From an uncultured Prevotella sp. (lineage in GTDB: Bacteria > Bacteroidota > Bacteroidia > Bacteroidales > Bacteroidaceae): DNA of 56,471 nt. Where the stretch lies: assembly GCA_900322035.1 (NCBI GenBank), contig ONYL01000014.1, positions 1-56,471 of the forward strand, written 5' to 3'. This document shows positions 36,911 through 45,705 of the stretch, piece after piece; positions within the stretch are counted from its first letter, which is position 1; the number at the start of each line of letters is the position of its first letter. Made by a program: the position numbers and the translations under genes. Under the pieces are notes generated by a model, which saw only the letters and a program-made list of their open reading frames with translations, did no database searches and was not told where the DNA came from.

Positions 36911-37477
36911 ATGAATGTAATCAAAACAGCCATCGACGGCGTTGTGATCATCGAGCCGCGCCTCTTCCCCGATGAGCGAGGCTACTTCTTTGAAAGCTAT
37001 GAGAAGAAAGAGTTTGAGGCCAAAGTACGTCCGATAAACTTCATTCAGGACAACGAGTCACGCTCCTCCTATGGAGTGCTGCGTGGCATCCATTACCAAA
37101 AGGGTGAGCATGCGCAGAGCAAACTGGTGCGTTGCGTGGTTGGTCGCGTGCTCGATGTGGCTGTCGACCTCCGTAAAGGTTCACCTACATTCGGACAGCA
37201 CGTAGCCGTAGAACTTACAGAGGACAACCACCGTCAGTTCTTCATCCCGCGTGGATTTGCCCACGGCTTCAGCGTGCTGAGCGACGTGGCCGTATTCCAA
37301 TACAAGTGCGACAATTATTATTGCCCGGAAAGCGAGGGCGCCATTGCGTGGAACGACCCCGCGTTGGGTATCGACTGGCGAATCCCGGCCGACAAGGTGA
37401 TTCTTTCGCCTAAGGATCTTCACCATCCCCTGTTGAAAGACTCTCCCTACCTGTTTGAATATCCATTGGAATACTAA
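36911..37477 (+). CDS. rfbC: dTDP-4-dehydrorhamnose 3,5-epimerase
   Basis: RmlC/RfbC epimerises dTDP-4-keto-6-deoxyglucose at C3 and C5 on the way to dTDP-L-rhamnose. The 188-residue cupin protein has the GVLRGIHYQ motif with catalytic His61, the FIPRGFAHGFSVLSD strand and an ESEGAIAWNDPALGIDW segment. Length and motifs are standard. It starts 32 bases after fcl and ends with a strong terminator at 37635, so gmd, fcl and rfbC form one nucleotide-sugar operon. The other rml genes are not in this window. Confidence 0.95.
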   Translation: MNVIKTAIDGVVIIEPRLFPDERGYFFESYEKKEFEAKVRPINFIQDNESRSSYGVLRGIHYQKGEHAQSKLVRCVVGRVLDVAVDLRKGSPTFGQHVAVELTEDNHRQFFIPRGFAHGFSVLSDVAVFQYKCDNYYCPESEGAIAWNDPALGIDWRIPADKVILSPKDLHHPLLKDSPYLFEYPLEY

Positions 37478-37634
37478 GAGCACAAACGGATTGCCGCTCC
37501 AATCACACGACAAGACAACGTCTTTGATCGTGATCGCTATGAGAGGCAAGGCACACCATCCACCGGCATAACTGTTCTTCACCCATAAGTGAATTAGCAG
37601 GAGCCTGGAGAGCAGGAAACTCCAAAGCATTTAG

Positions 37635-37678
37635 AGTCCCAGAACTTCTTAGCCATAGAACGTTCTGGGACTTATTTT
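37635..37678 (+). terminator. terminator after rfbC
   Basis: AGTCCCAGAAC (37635-37645) and GTTCTGGGACT (37662-37672) form a perfect 11-bp stem with a 16-base loop, followed by TATTTTT. It lies 158 bases past the stop codon; the stretch between shows no gene. Confidence 0.8.
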
Positions 37679-37880
37679 TGGGAGAGCGCACAAATCGCTC
37701 TTCCCTACCTTGAAAGGCCCATTTTACGAAGATACGATACAACGTACAAAGTCCTTTTTTTCAACTTTCCCAGTATGTGCAATTTACACAATCTTGTTTT
37801 ACAATGACCCACAAAGCAACAAAATTAGGCCCCTTAAGAAAATAAATCGTCTATTCCTTTTTTATTATAAAAATATTGAT
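37679..37880. other. gene-free A+T-rich spacer
   Basis: A 74-codon open frame crossing this stretch (37710-37934) runs through a promoter box and poly-A and is judged spurious. Nothing else is seen. Confidence 0.5.
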
Positions 37881-37888
37881 TATCTTTG
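37881..37888 (+). promoter_or_regulatory. orphan promoter -7 box
   Basis: TATCTTTG followed by C fits the consensus, but no gene follows on this strand before the terminator at 38080. Confidence 0.55.
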
Positions 37889-37892
37889 CAAC

Positions 37893-38110
37893 GAGATATT
37901 TACGAGAAATCATTGCCTGAAAAAAAAGGAGTAGTATATAACCAGATAAGTGGCAAACATATCATTTATTATCTCACACCGATCACATCAGCCATGGACA
38001 TGGTTGAGGGGTCAGGCAGTCAATGACATTTCTGTTCATTAAATAATCATGTATATCTTTTTTTAATGTATTACCCGGGGTGGAACTCTGTGAAGAGTTT
38101 CACTTTTTTT
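37893..38110 (+). ncRNA. candidate small RNA of about 215 nucleotides
   Basis: The unit lies between a consensus promoter box and an intrinsic terminator, and contains no open frame longer than about a dozen codons with a plausible start. A long-range pairing TGCCTGA (37914-37920) with TCAGGCA (38012-38018) is possible. Its 3' end overlaps the stop codon of the convergent MATE gene. No known RNA family is recognised. Confidence 0.4.
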
Positions 38111-38114
38111 ATTT
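38080..38114 (+). terminator. strong plus-strand terminator with no annotated upstream gene
   Basis: GTGGAACTCT (38080-38089) and AGAGTTTCAC (38094-38103) make a 10-bp stem with one G-U pair and tetraloop GTGA, followed directly by seven T. On the minus strand the tract is A-rich, so it works only for plus-strand transcription. Confidence 0.75.
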
Positions 38115-39458
38115 CTCTTCTATATATTTCCATGCTTTGCGGCTCGCAAAGCCATAGGCCGTACAAACAAGCACTCCTGTCAACACCCATGATATGGGAT
38201 AAACGTAGAGCAGGTTGTCGTAGCCTGGCATTATAGGACAGACGGTAAAGACCCAAACCAGCCTTATCACACATGTACCGAATACAGTCAGCAATGCCGG
38301 GAGAAAAGACTTGCCAAAACCGCGCATTGCCGAAGCCGAGATTTCATAGCTGCTGGCTATAGACTGGAAAATCAACACGCAACCCATGCGCAGATAAACA
38401 TAATGCATCACCGCCAAATCCTTCGTAAACAATCCAACGAGGGGCTGCCGCTGCCAGTAAAACAGCCAATTGGGCACGAGACAGAAGACAAACGCCATCA
38501 CCAAGCATCGCCAATAGATCCGCCGGCAACGCCGGGCGTCGCCAGCGCCATAGCATTGGCCGATAAATGTCGTTGCCGCTCCACCAAAAGCTGCTATCAA
38601 GAAGTAGCAATAAGCCTCGAAAGTCTGAGCAACCGACGATCCCGCCACCGCGGCACTGCCATAGCCGTTGATGGCCCACTGGACAAACACATTGCTGAAA
38701 GAGAACACCATGCCCTGCAGGCCTGCAGGGATGCCGATGCGCAAAATGGCACCGCACTCGCGACTATAGAGCCTCAACTGCCCGATCCGCAATCGCAGGG
38801 CTCCGGATTCGTGGCAGAGTATACTGACCACACAGGCTGCACTGTAGACATTGCTGATGGATGTGGCTATGGCCACACCGGCCACACTCAGATGGCAGAC
38901 GATGACAAAGAAGAGATTGAGCACCGTATTAATCAACCCGGCCACAAGGAGAATATAGAGCGGCCGGCGGGTGTCGCCCTTACTGCGAAGGATCGAGGCT
39001 CCAAAATTGTAGATAAGGAAAAAAGGAGCCCCAAGAAAATAGATGCGCAAATAAAGAACGGCATCATCGATGACGTCGGAAGGGGTCTCCATGAGGGCCA
39101 GCACAGGCCTGGAGATCATCATGCCGACAACAAGCAGAATCAGCCCGCTGACAACCGACAGCACTATGGTGGTGCTCACGGCACGGCCAATGCCCTCAAC
39201 GTCGCGCTGCCCAATCCGATTAGCCACGACGGCATTGGCACCAATAGATATGCCGACAAAGAGGTTGATCATCAGATTGATGAGAAACGTGTTGGCACCC
39301 ACTGCCGCCAAAGCCTCACTGCTGGCAAACCGACCGACTACAGCCACGTCTACCGAGTTGAACAGCTGCTGCAATATGCCACAGGCCGCAAAGGGCAGTG
39401 CAAATTTCAGCAACTTGCCCGTGAGCGGCCCATGGAGCATATCCATTTGATTCGACAT
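38109..39458 (-). CDS. MATE-family efflux transporter
   Basis: The 449-residue inner-membrane protein has about twelve hydrophobic segments in two homologous halves, typical of the multidrug and toxin extrusion family (NorM/DinF-like). These proteins export organic cations or drugs using Na+ or H+. The opening MLHGPLTGKLLKFALPF and the ILQQLFNSVDVAVVGRF segment are characteristic. Substrate cannot be read from sequence. It is a single gene; a terminator of the upstream minus-strand gene lies 50 bases before its start, and I see no clear promoter box there. Confidence 0.9.
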   Translation of the reverse strand: MSNQMDMLHGPLTGKLLKFALPFAACGILQQLFNSVDVAVVGRFASSEALAAVGANTFLINLMINLFVGISIGANAVVANRIGQRDVEGIGRAVSTTIVLSVVSGLILLVVGMMISRPVLALMETPSDVIDDAVLYLRIYFLGAPFFLIYNFGASILRSKGDTRRPLYILLVAGLINTVLNLFFVIVCHLSVAGVAIATSISNVYSAACVVSILCHESGALRLRIGQLRLYSRECGAILRIGIPAGLQGMVFSFSNVFVQWAINGYGSAAVAGSSVAQTFEAYCYFLIAAFGGAATTFIGQCYGAGDARRCRRIYWRCLVMAFVFCLVPNWLFYWQRQPLVGLFTKDLAVMHYVYLRMGCVLIFQSIASSYEISASAMRGFGKSFLPALLTVFGTCVIRLVWVFTVCPIMPGYDNLLYVYPISWVLTGVLVCTAYGFASRKAWKYIEEK

Positions 39459-39507
39459 AGTCCTTCGCTCTAAATGATGGGTTTCTTAATGTGCGTGATA
39501 ATAAAAC

Positions 39508-39559
39508 GAATGAAGTTGGAAGGATCCTGCTGAGCGGCCGCATCCTTCCAACCTCATTC
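39508..39559 (-). terminator. terminator after the OmpA-type lipoprotein gene
   Basis: GAATGAAGTTGGAAGGAT (39508-39525) and its reverse complement (39542-39559) form an 18-bp stem with one G-U pair when read on the minus strand, followed by CGTTTTATT. Confidence 0.75.
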
Positions 39560-39584
39560 ACGGGTCTATATCAAAGCAGGTAAT

Positions 39585-40466
39585 CTACTTGCCGTCCTCC
39601 TCAGGAGCCTTGTCGATGAGGTCCATAAACTGATCGAGCTTCGGCGTGATAATGATTTGCGTACGGCGGTTGCGCTGTCTGCCCAATTCCGTATCGTTGC
39701 TGGCAATGGGGTTGAACTGTCCGCGCCCACCGGCTGTAAGACGCTTGGGGGCTACGCCGAAGTGGTCGATGAGATACTGTACGACCGAAGAAGCACGCAA
39801 GGCCGAGAGATCCCAGTTGTTGCGGATATTCTTCATTGTGGCGGCCGAAGTGTTGATGGGCACGTTGTCGGTGTTGCCTTCAATGAGCACGTCATAGTCG
39901 GAATAGTCCATGATGATCTTGGCAATCTTGCTCAGTGTCTCCTCTGCGCGGTCGTTGATCTCATAAGAACCGCTCTTGTAGAGCATATTGTCGGCCAAGG
40001 AGATGTAGACAACGCCTTTCAGCACCTGCACATCGACTTCCTTCAACTCTTCCTTCGAGAGCGAGCGAGTGAGGTTGTTGGTAAGCACCATATTGAGCGA
40101 GTCGCTCTTGCTCTTCACCTCAACGAGATGACGGATGTATTGGTTCGACTCATTGATTTGGTCGACAAGCTTCGAAATGTTGATATTATTCGAATTGGCA
40201 TTGTTCAAGCTCTTGTCAAGACTCTGTTGCAGCGCGGCATAGTCTTTCTTCTGCTGGGCCAACTGATCCTCCAAACTGGTCACCCGAGCCTTCGAAGCAG
40301 CCAATTCTTCCTTGGCATTCTGATAGTCAGTAGAGAGTTGTCTGTTTTCCTGCTGGCAGTTTTCCAGGTCTTTTTTACTTGCGCACGAAGTCGTCATGAG
40401 CAGCGAACCGATCATGGCTGCCATCACGAATCCCTGGAGGGCGCTTCTTCTTTGAATTTTAATCAT
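39585..40466 (-). CDS. OmpA-domain lipoprotein with a coiled coil
   Basis: The 293-residue protein has an N-terminal export signal ending in a probable lipobox (MTTSC, cysteine near residue 28). A coiled-coil stretch follows (about 35-110, rich in Gln, Leu, Ser, Lys). The C-terminal OmpA-like peptidoglycan-binding domain (about 150-280) shows VLIEGNTDNVPIN, LSALRASSVVQYL and GRQRNRRTQI. It probably tethers the outer membrane or a protein complex to the cell wall. The ATG at 40466 is preferred to a TTG two codons upstream. Confidence 0.9.
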   Translation of the reverse strand: MIKIQRRSALQGFVMAAMIGSLLMTTSCASKKDLENCQQENRQLSTDYQNAKEELAASKARVTSLEDQLAQQKKDYAALQQSLDKSLNNANSNNINISKLVDQINESNQYIRHLVEVKSKSDSLNMVLTNNLTRSLSKEELKEVDVQVLKGVVYISLADNMLYKSGSYEINDRAEETLSKIAKIIMDYSDYDVLIEGNTDNVPINTSAATMKNIRNNWDLSALRASSVVQYLIDHFGVAPKRLTAGGRGQFNPIASNDTELGRQRNRRTQIIITPKLDQFMDLIDKAPEEDGK

Positions 40467-40737
40467 AGTCAAACTGTTAGAATGTTTTTTCCTTTAATCA
40501 ATAACTCCCGACGGCATAGAATGTTTCATCAGCCGCTTTGTAGGTGTAAAGTTATAGATTTTGACGAATGAAGGCTCTAAAAGTAATACAATTTAGCATA
40601 GTTTAACCACTTTGCACGGGATTCCCATGCTATAACAGGGGAAAAAAAACATTTCTCATTCTCCACCTTAGAATAAGCGAGGTTGGGAGAATAGCGATTT
40701 TCAAGGGGATTATCGTCCTAATTCAAATATTTTTTCG
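40467..40737. other. spacer between divergent lipoprotein and M64 peptidase genes
   Basis: It carries the upstream sequences of two divergent genes. A near-consensus minus-strand box (TAACTTTA) lies around 40552. No gene is seen. Confidence 0.45.
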
Positions 40738-40745
40738 TATTTTTG
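40738..40745 (+). promoter_or_regulatory. promoter -7 box of the M64 peptidase gene
   Basis: TATTTTTG fits the consensus. The ATG is 22 bases downstream. Confidence 0.6.
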
Positions 40746-40767
40746 GCCCCGACAAATCCAACGAAAA

Positions 40768-41994
40768 ATGAAAAGAATCATCTTCGCATCCATTCTCTCT
40801 ACCGCCACATTGCATTGCGGCGCGCAGGATTTCGATACATTCTTTTGTGATTCCACCATCCGTATCGACTATGACTTCTCAGGGACCTCAACTCAACAGC
40901 ACATTGCAGTCGACGCTGTCTACAAGAGCAATCACTGGTATGGCCGCCGTCAGCACCTCAGCGAATTGCCCGTTCAGGGCAACGGACAGCTCATCGTGCG
41001 CGACCACCGTACCCAACAGGTGATCTACTGCCAGTCGTTCTCGACACTTTTCCAGGAATGGCAGTCTTACCCCGTCTCAAAATCTTCTACACGCAGCTTT
41101 GAGAATGTCTTTCTCATGCCCATGCCCAAAGACACGGTCGACATCACGTTGGAATTGCGCAACAACCGCCGTGAGGTATCGGCCACACTGACACATCAGC
41201 TTGCTCCACGCGACATACTCATCCGACGCATCGGCGACAGGAACCAGACGCCCTTCGTGGTGATGCAGCAGCCCGACGATCCCCGTCATTGCATCCACAT
41301 CGCCTATCTGGCCGAAGGCTACCGCAAGGAGGATATGCCCAAATTTTTGGCCGACGTGCGCAAGGCCATGGGGGCGCTCTTCGCCCACGAACCTTTCAAG
41401 AGTCTGCAAGGCAAGTTCTCCATCGTGGCTGTAGAATCTCCCTCAAGCGACAGCGGAACGAGCGAGCCCTCGAAGGGCATCTGGAAACAGACTGCTTTAG
41501 GCTCCCACTTCGACACATTCTACAGCGACCGCTATCTCACCACTCCGAACATCCGCCGCATGCACGACTGGCTGGCCGGCATTCCCTATGAGCACATCAT
41601 AGCGCTCGTCAACACCGACCGCTATGGAGGGGGCGGTATCTATGGCGAATATCTGCTCGCCACCATCAACAACAAATATTCGGAAGAAGTGGTGGTGCAT
41701 GAGTTCGGTCACAGTTTTTGTGGACTCGCCGACGAATATGCCTACGACGATGAAGAGGTGGCCATGTACCCGAAGGATGTGGAACCCTGGGAGCGCAACA
41801 TCACAACGCGTGTAGACTTTCGCGGAAAGTGGGAAAACATTCCCGACGCGGGCTTCTTTGAAGGCGCGGGCTATACTCTCCACGGGGTTTACAGGGCCTA
41901 TCCCGACTGCCGGATGCGAAGCAACAAGATACCCTCTTTCTGCAAAGCCTGCCAGAAAGCCATCACCGATTATATCCGTTTCTTCACAGAATAA
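40768..41994 (+). CDS. secreted metallopeptidase, IgA-protease family M64
   Basis: The 408-residue protein begins with a signal peptide (about residues 1-19, before QDF). It carries the zinc motif HEFGHSFCGLADE, with His311, Glu312, His315 and Asp322 arranged as HExxHxxGxxxD-like ligands of the M64 family. The N-terminal half is a beta-rich domain. The family was named for an IgA-cleaving enzyme of a Clostridium; activity on immunoglobulin by this protein is not established. A conserved C-terminal Cys pair (CRMRSNKIPSFCKAC) is likely structural. It is a monocistronic gene. Confidence 0.9.
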   Translation: MKRIIFASILSTATLHCGAQDFDTFFCDSTIRIDYDFSGTSTQQHIAVDAVYKSNHWYGRRQHLSELPVQGNGQLIVRDHRTQQVIYCQSFSTLFQEWQSYPVSKSSTRSFENVFLMPMPKDTVDITLELRNNRREVSATLTHQLAPRDILIRRIGDRNQTPFVVMQQPDDPRHCIHIAYLAEGYRKEDMPKFLADVRKAMGALFAHEPFKSLQGKFSIVAVESPSSDSGTSEPSKGIWKQTALGSHFDTFYSDRYLTTPNIRRMHDWLAGIPYEHIIALVNTDRYGGGGIYGEYLLATINNKYSEEVVVHEFGHSFCGLADEYAYDDEEVAMYPKDVEPWERNITTRVDFRGKWENIPDAGFFEGAGYTLHGVYRAYPDCRMRSNKIPSFCKACQKAITDYIRFFTE

Positions 41995-42224
41995 CCTGGA
42001 CAGACTCTCACCGGCCATGGTATTCACTCTCGTGGTCGATTGAACCACAAGCATCCTTTGTTGGTCACAGAGAGCCTTCAACTGACCAACCGACACACGA
42101 CTCATAGGGACAGAGAGGGGGTTCAACTTCGCGAAAAGCAAGGACCGGTGAGTGGCGGAAAGAAGCCTGTTTTACAAAACAAATGATGTATAGGAAAAAG
42201 AGGGACTCGCCGATCTATAGAAAG

Positions 42225-43010
42225 CTACGATTTTTCACCGTTGATCTGTTCTTCCCTTTCGGCCAACTCTTTCATCTTTCGGCTCAAATCGCTGGCAAAC
42301 ACCAGATCGTTGAGCCGCCGATTGGTGGAACCGATCACCTGATCCTTATTGCCGGTCCACTCTACGTGTCCCTTGTAGATGAAGAGGATGCTCTCACCAA
42401 TACCTAACACCGAATTCATGTCGTGGGTGTTGATGATCGTCGTGATGCCCTGCTCGTGAGTGATGCCCGACAGCAATTCGTCTATCACCAACGAGGTCTT
42501 AGGATCGAGTCCGGAGTTAGGTTCGTCGCAAAACAAGTACTTGGGTTTCTGCGAGATAGCCCTGGCGATGGCAACGCGCTTCTGCATGCCACCGGAAATC
42601 TCACTGGGATACTTATTTTCGGCACCCGACAGATTGACGCGGTCGAGGCATTCGCGTGCGCGCTGCTGACGCTCACGCAAGGTTAAGTTGGAAAACATGT
42701 CGAGGGGAAACATCACATTTTCCAGCACTGTCAGCGAGTCGAAAAGCGCCGACCCCTGGAACACCATGCCCATCTCCCGACGCAGGTCGGACTTCTCGCG
42801 CTTCGACATATTGATGAAGTTGCGATTGTCGTAGAGCACCTCGCCCGAAGTGGGTTGGAGCAGGCCCACCAGACACTTCATGATCACCGTCTTGCCCGAG
42901 CCCGACTGACCGATAATGAGATTGGTCTTGCCCGACTTAAAGCGAGCGTTGATGTCGAAAAGAACCTGCCGGTCCTCAAACGCTTTATTGAGATTCTTCA
43001 CTTCTATCAT
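42225..43010 (-). CDS. mlaF: ABC transporter ATPase, MlaF type
   Basis: MlaF powers phospholipid transport that keeps the outer-membrane leaflet asymmetric. The 261-residue ATPase has Walker A GQSGSGKT (residues 34-41), signature SGGMQ and Walker B YLFCDEP followed by NSGLDPKTS. The C-terminal tail ends in charged helices. It lies 3 bases downstream of mlaE in the same orientation. The substrate-binding protein MlaD is not in the window. The alternative, a generic ABC ATPase, is unlikely because of the mlaE partner. Confidence 0.92.
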   Translation of the reverse strand: MIEVKNLNKAFEDRQVLFDINARFKSGKTNLIIGQSGSGKTVIMKCLVGLLQPTSGEVLYDNRNFINMSKREKSDLRREMGMVFQGSALFDSLTVLENVMFPLDMFSNLTLRERQQRARECLDRVNLSGAENKYPSEISGGMQKRVAIARAISQKPKYLFCDEPNSGLDPKTSLVIDELLSGITHEQGITTIINTHDMNSVLGIGESILFIYKGHVEWTGNKDQVIGSTNRRLNDLVFASDLSRKMKELAEREEQINGEKS

Positions 43011-43013
43011 AGG

Positions 43014-43772
43014 TCACGAAAGAATTTGGGTGAGAAACACATCGCTGCAGAGAATCAGTACACTCGACGACACCACGGCATCGGTCGACGCCTTGCCCAC
43101 TTCGACCGATCCGCCTTCGACTGTGTAGCCGAAATAGCTCGACACACTGGCTATGATAAAGGCGAAAAACAAGCTCTTGATGATGCTCATCCACACAAAC
43201 CATTGGTTGAAAGAGTGCTGCAGGCCCAACGTGAGGTCGTCGGGTGGCATCATGTGGCCGATGTAAGCCGTAGCGTAGGCACCTACGATGCCCATGGCCG
43301 AAGAGAAAACAACGAGGAAGGGCATGAGGGTCACCAATCCCACGATTTTTGGCAGAATGAGATAGTTGGCCGAATTGACACCCATGATGTCGAGCGCATC
43401 GATTTGCTGGGTTACACGCATCGTGCCCAGCTCTGAGGCTATATTGCTGCCTACCTTTCCAGCAAGAATCAAGCACATGATGGAACTGGAGAACTCGAGC
43501 AGCATGATCTCACGCGTGGTGTAGCCCGTGGTCCAGCGAGGCATCCAGGGACTCTGAATATTCACCTTCATCTGAATGCAAATGACGGCGCCGATAAAAA
43601 ACGAGATCAGCAGGACAATGCCGATGGAGTCGACACCTAACTGGGACATTTCCTTCACATAGCGCTTGAGAAACATCCTGAAACGATCGGGCCGCTGGAA
43701 TGACCGGCCCATCAGAATGACGTAGCGGCCAAAGGTATCGAGCCACCTAAAAAGTAATCTTGTGATTATCAT
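43014..43772 (-). CDS. mlaE: ABC transporter permease, MlaE type
   Basis: The 252-residue MlaE/permease-family protein has about five or six membrane segments and the family signatures GVDSIGIVLLISFFIGAV, LAGKVGSNIASELGTMRV and QIDALDIMGV. It forms the membrane part of the phospholipid transport complex with MlaF. The start is set at 43772 because a promoter box lies only six bases upstream on this strand and the longer open frame is not family-like. The transcript is therefore leaderless or nearly so. It is divergent from lptB. Confidence 0.92.
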   Translation of the reverse strand: MIITRLLFRWLDTFGRYVILMGRSFQRPDRFRMFLKRYVKEMSQLGVDSIGIVLLISFFIGAVICIQMKVNIQSPWMPRWTTGYTTREIMLLEFSSSIMCLILAGKVGSNIASELGTMRVTQQIDALDIMGVNSANYLILPKIVGLVTLMPFLVVFSSAMGIVGAYATAYIGHMMPPDDLTLGLQHSFNQWFVWMSIIKSLFFAFIIASVSSYFGYTVEGGSVEVGKASTDAVVSSSVLILCSDVFLTQILS

Positions 43773-43777
43773 CTTTG

Positions 43778-43785
43778 CAAAAGTA
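43778..43785 (-). promoter_or_regulatory. mlaEF promoter -7 box next to the start codon
   Basis: Read on the minus strand this is TACTTTTG followed by C. Its last base is six bases from the mlaE ATG (43772), so transcription should start at or within a few bases of the start codon. Confidence 0.55.
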
Positions 43786-43858
43786 AGCATTTTCCACTGA
43801 AAAACCACAAGAAGCCGAAGAGTTTTTGAAAATATAAGTGTTATTCCCCTTTTTTTAG

Positions 43859-43866
43859 TATTTTTG
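43859..43866 (+). promoter_or_regulatory. lptB promoter -7 box
   Basis: TATTTTTG followed by C. The lptB start is 20 bases downstream, and the divergent mlaE promoter lies about 75 bases away. Confidence 0.6.
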
Positions 43867-43886
43867 CAAATAAAACAACAATTGTC

Positions 43887-44834
43887 ATGGAGAAAGACAT
43901 CAACGCGACAGAACCACAACAGAAAGAGCAGCACTTAGTGGAGTTGCGCAGTGAGGGACTCGTCAAGAGATACGGCGCACGCACCGTGGCCGATAACGTG
44001 AGCTTCCACGTCAGACAGGGAGAGATAGTAGGTCTGCTCGGCCCAAACGGAGCAGGCAAGACCACGTCGTTCTATATGACCACGGGACTGATAGTGCCCA
44101 ACGGCGGCCATGTCTATCTCGACGGAAAGGAAATCACCGACTATCCTGTCTATAAGCGTGCCCGGGCCGGCATCGGCTACCTGCCACAGGAGGCCAGTGT
44201 ATTCCGCAAACTCAGCGTGGAAGACAATATCATGTCCGTGCTGGAGATGACGAAGCTCTCTCATCAGGAGCAGTTGGACAAACTGGAGTCGCTCATCCGT
44301 GAGTTCCGACTGACCAAGGTGCGCAAGAATAAGGGCGACCGGCTCTCGGGAGGAGAGCGCCGCCGCTGCGAGATCGCCCGCTGCCTGGCCATCGACCCTA
44401 AGTTCGTGATGCTCGACGAACCCTTTGCCGGTGTCGATCCCATCGCTGTTGAGGACATCCAGCACATCGTCTGGCGACTGAAATACCGCAACATCGGCAT
44501 CCTTATCACTGACCACAACGTGCAGGAAACCCTCTCCATCACCGACCGGGCCTACCTCCTCTTCGAGGGTAAAATTCTCTTCAAGGGACTACCCGAGGAA
44601 ATTTCGGCCAATCCCATTGTACGCAAAAACTACCTGAGCGACAACTTTGTCTACCGACGGTTCCAACCCAGCCAGGAAGACATTCAGGTCGTTGAGAGCA
44701 TGAAACAAAGGAATGAGGCTACCCATGACAGCCCTGCTGTTGTGGGAAACAACAGAGACAATGCCGATAAGTCAACACCCAAATGGAAGTTTTGGCTCCC
44801 GGGAAAAAAGAAAGACGAGGCAAAAACAGAATAA
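43887..44834 (+). CDS. lptB: LPS export ABC transporter ATPase
   Basis: LptB energises extraction of LPS from the inner membrane through LptF/LptG and the Lpt bridge. The 315-residue protein has Walker A GPNGAGKT (residues 52-59), signature LSGGERRR, Walker [14 protein letters not shown] and the LptB-type RRFQPSQ segment after residue 245. It exceeds the usual about 240 residues by a polar, Lys-rich tail (about 265-315) ending in basic residues. It has its own promoter. The next ATPase gene starts 49 bases after its stop. Confidence 0.93.
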   Translation: MEKDINATEPQQKEQHLVELRSEGLVKRYGARTVADNVSFHVRQGEIVGLLGPNGAGKTTSFYMTTGLIVPNGGHVYLDGKEITDYPVYKRARAGIGYLPQEASVFRKLSVEDNIMSVLEMTKLSHQEQLDKLESLIREFRLTKVRKNKGDRLSGGERRRCEIARCLAIDPKFVMLDEPFAGVDPIAVEDIQHIVWRLKYRNIGILITDHNVQETLSITDRAYLLFEGKILFKGLPEEISANPIVRKNYLSDNFVYRRFQPSQEDIQVVESMKQRNEATHDSPAVVGNNRDNADKSTPKWKFWLPGKKKDEAKTE

Positions 44835-44883
44835 ATCCAATTATCCAACTTACCCACGGGTGGGCTGTAAAAACCTGCTGGCT

Positions 44884-45705
44884 ATGATTGAAATCAAAAA
44901 CATCAGTTTCGGCTACTCCAAACGGCGTCCGGCGATATTCCGGAATCTTTCGCTCAGCATCGACCATGGAGGAATCTACGGGCTGTTAGGCGGCAACGGG
45001 TCGGGCAAGTCGACCTTGATCTATCTCATTTGTGGACTTCTTCCCACCGACGAAGGCTCTATTCTCATCGACGGACAGCGGGTCGACCGACGTATACCGC
45101 AGCTCCTGCGAGAAATGTATCTCGTCCCGGAAAAGATGGATTTGCCTGACGTCAGCTTCAAGCAGCTTTTAGCCCTCCATCACGACTACTATCCCCTTTT
45201 CAGCGACGACGACTTGAAGGATTGCCTGCAAAGGTTCAACGTCTCTCCCGCCAACACTTTCACGGGTCTCTCCATGGGCGAGCGCAAGAAATTGCTCCTG
45301 AGTTTCGCCCTTGCGGCCAACACCCGCTATATCTTCATGGACGAGCCTGTCAACGGACTCGACTTGCTGTCAAAAGAAGTCTTCCGCCAAGCTGTGGCCG
45401 ACCACGTGCGGGGAGAACGTGTAGCGCTGATCGCTACGCATCAGATACACGACGTGGAACAGATGCTCACCAACGTATTGCTGCTCAGCAACCGGCAGGT
45501 AGTCGTAAACACGACAACCGCCGACATTCTTTCACAATACTCCTTCACCGTGCGCAGCGAGGCTCATGATGCCGATGTGGTATACGCCCAGCCTGCACCC
45601 GACGGTTACTTCGTGATGACGCGCCGCAAGGAAGGCAGCACATCTTCATCTGTCAACTTAGAGTTATATTTCAACGCACTAACCCAACAACACAAGCAGC
45701 CATGA
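44884..45705 (+). CDS. ABC exporter ATP-binding protein
   Basis: The 273-residue ATPase has Walker A GGNGSGKS (36-43), signature LSMGERKK and Walker B YIFMDEPVNGLD. The sequence resembles ABC-2-type exporters (CcmA-like), which move peptides, lipids or drugs. The start at 44884 is chosen because the strand IEIKNISFGYSK begins the fold; the longer frame overlaps the end of lptB. Its stop overlaps the next start (ATGA, 45702-45705). It is probably in the same transcript as lptB, but its function is not tied to LPS export. Confidence 0.88.
   Translation: MIEIKNISFGYSKRRPAIFRNLSLSIDHGGIYGLLGGNGSGKSTLIYLICGLLPTDEGSILIDGQRVDRRIPQLLREMYLVPEKMDLPDVSFKQLLALHHDYYPLFSDDDLKDCLQRFNVSPANTFTGLSMGERKKLLLSFALAANTRYIFMDEPVNGLDLLSKEVFRQAVADHVRGERVALIATHQIHDVEQMLTNVLLLSNRQVVVNTTTADILSQYSFTVRSEAHDADVVYAQPAPDGYFVMTRRKEGSTSSSVNLELYFNALTQQHKQP

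Noticed and set aside
37710-37934. 74-codon plus-strand frame after rfbC
   Set aside because: It crosses a promoter box and poly-A tracts and has no start signal or family features.
43773-43934. 54-residue extension of MlaE
   Set aside because: The extension has no likeness to MlaE, and the promoter box lies just upstream of the ATG at 43772.
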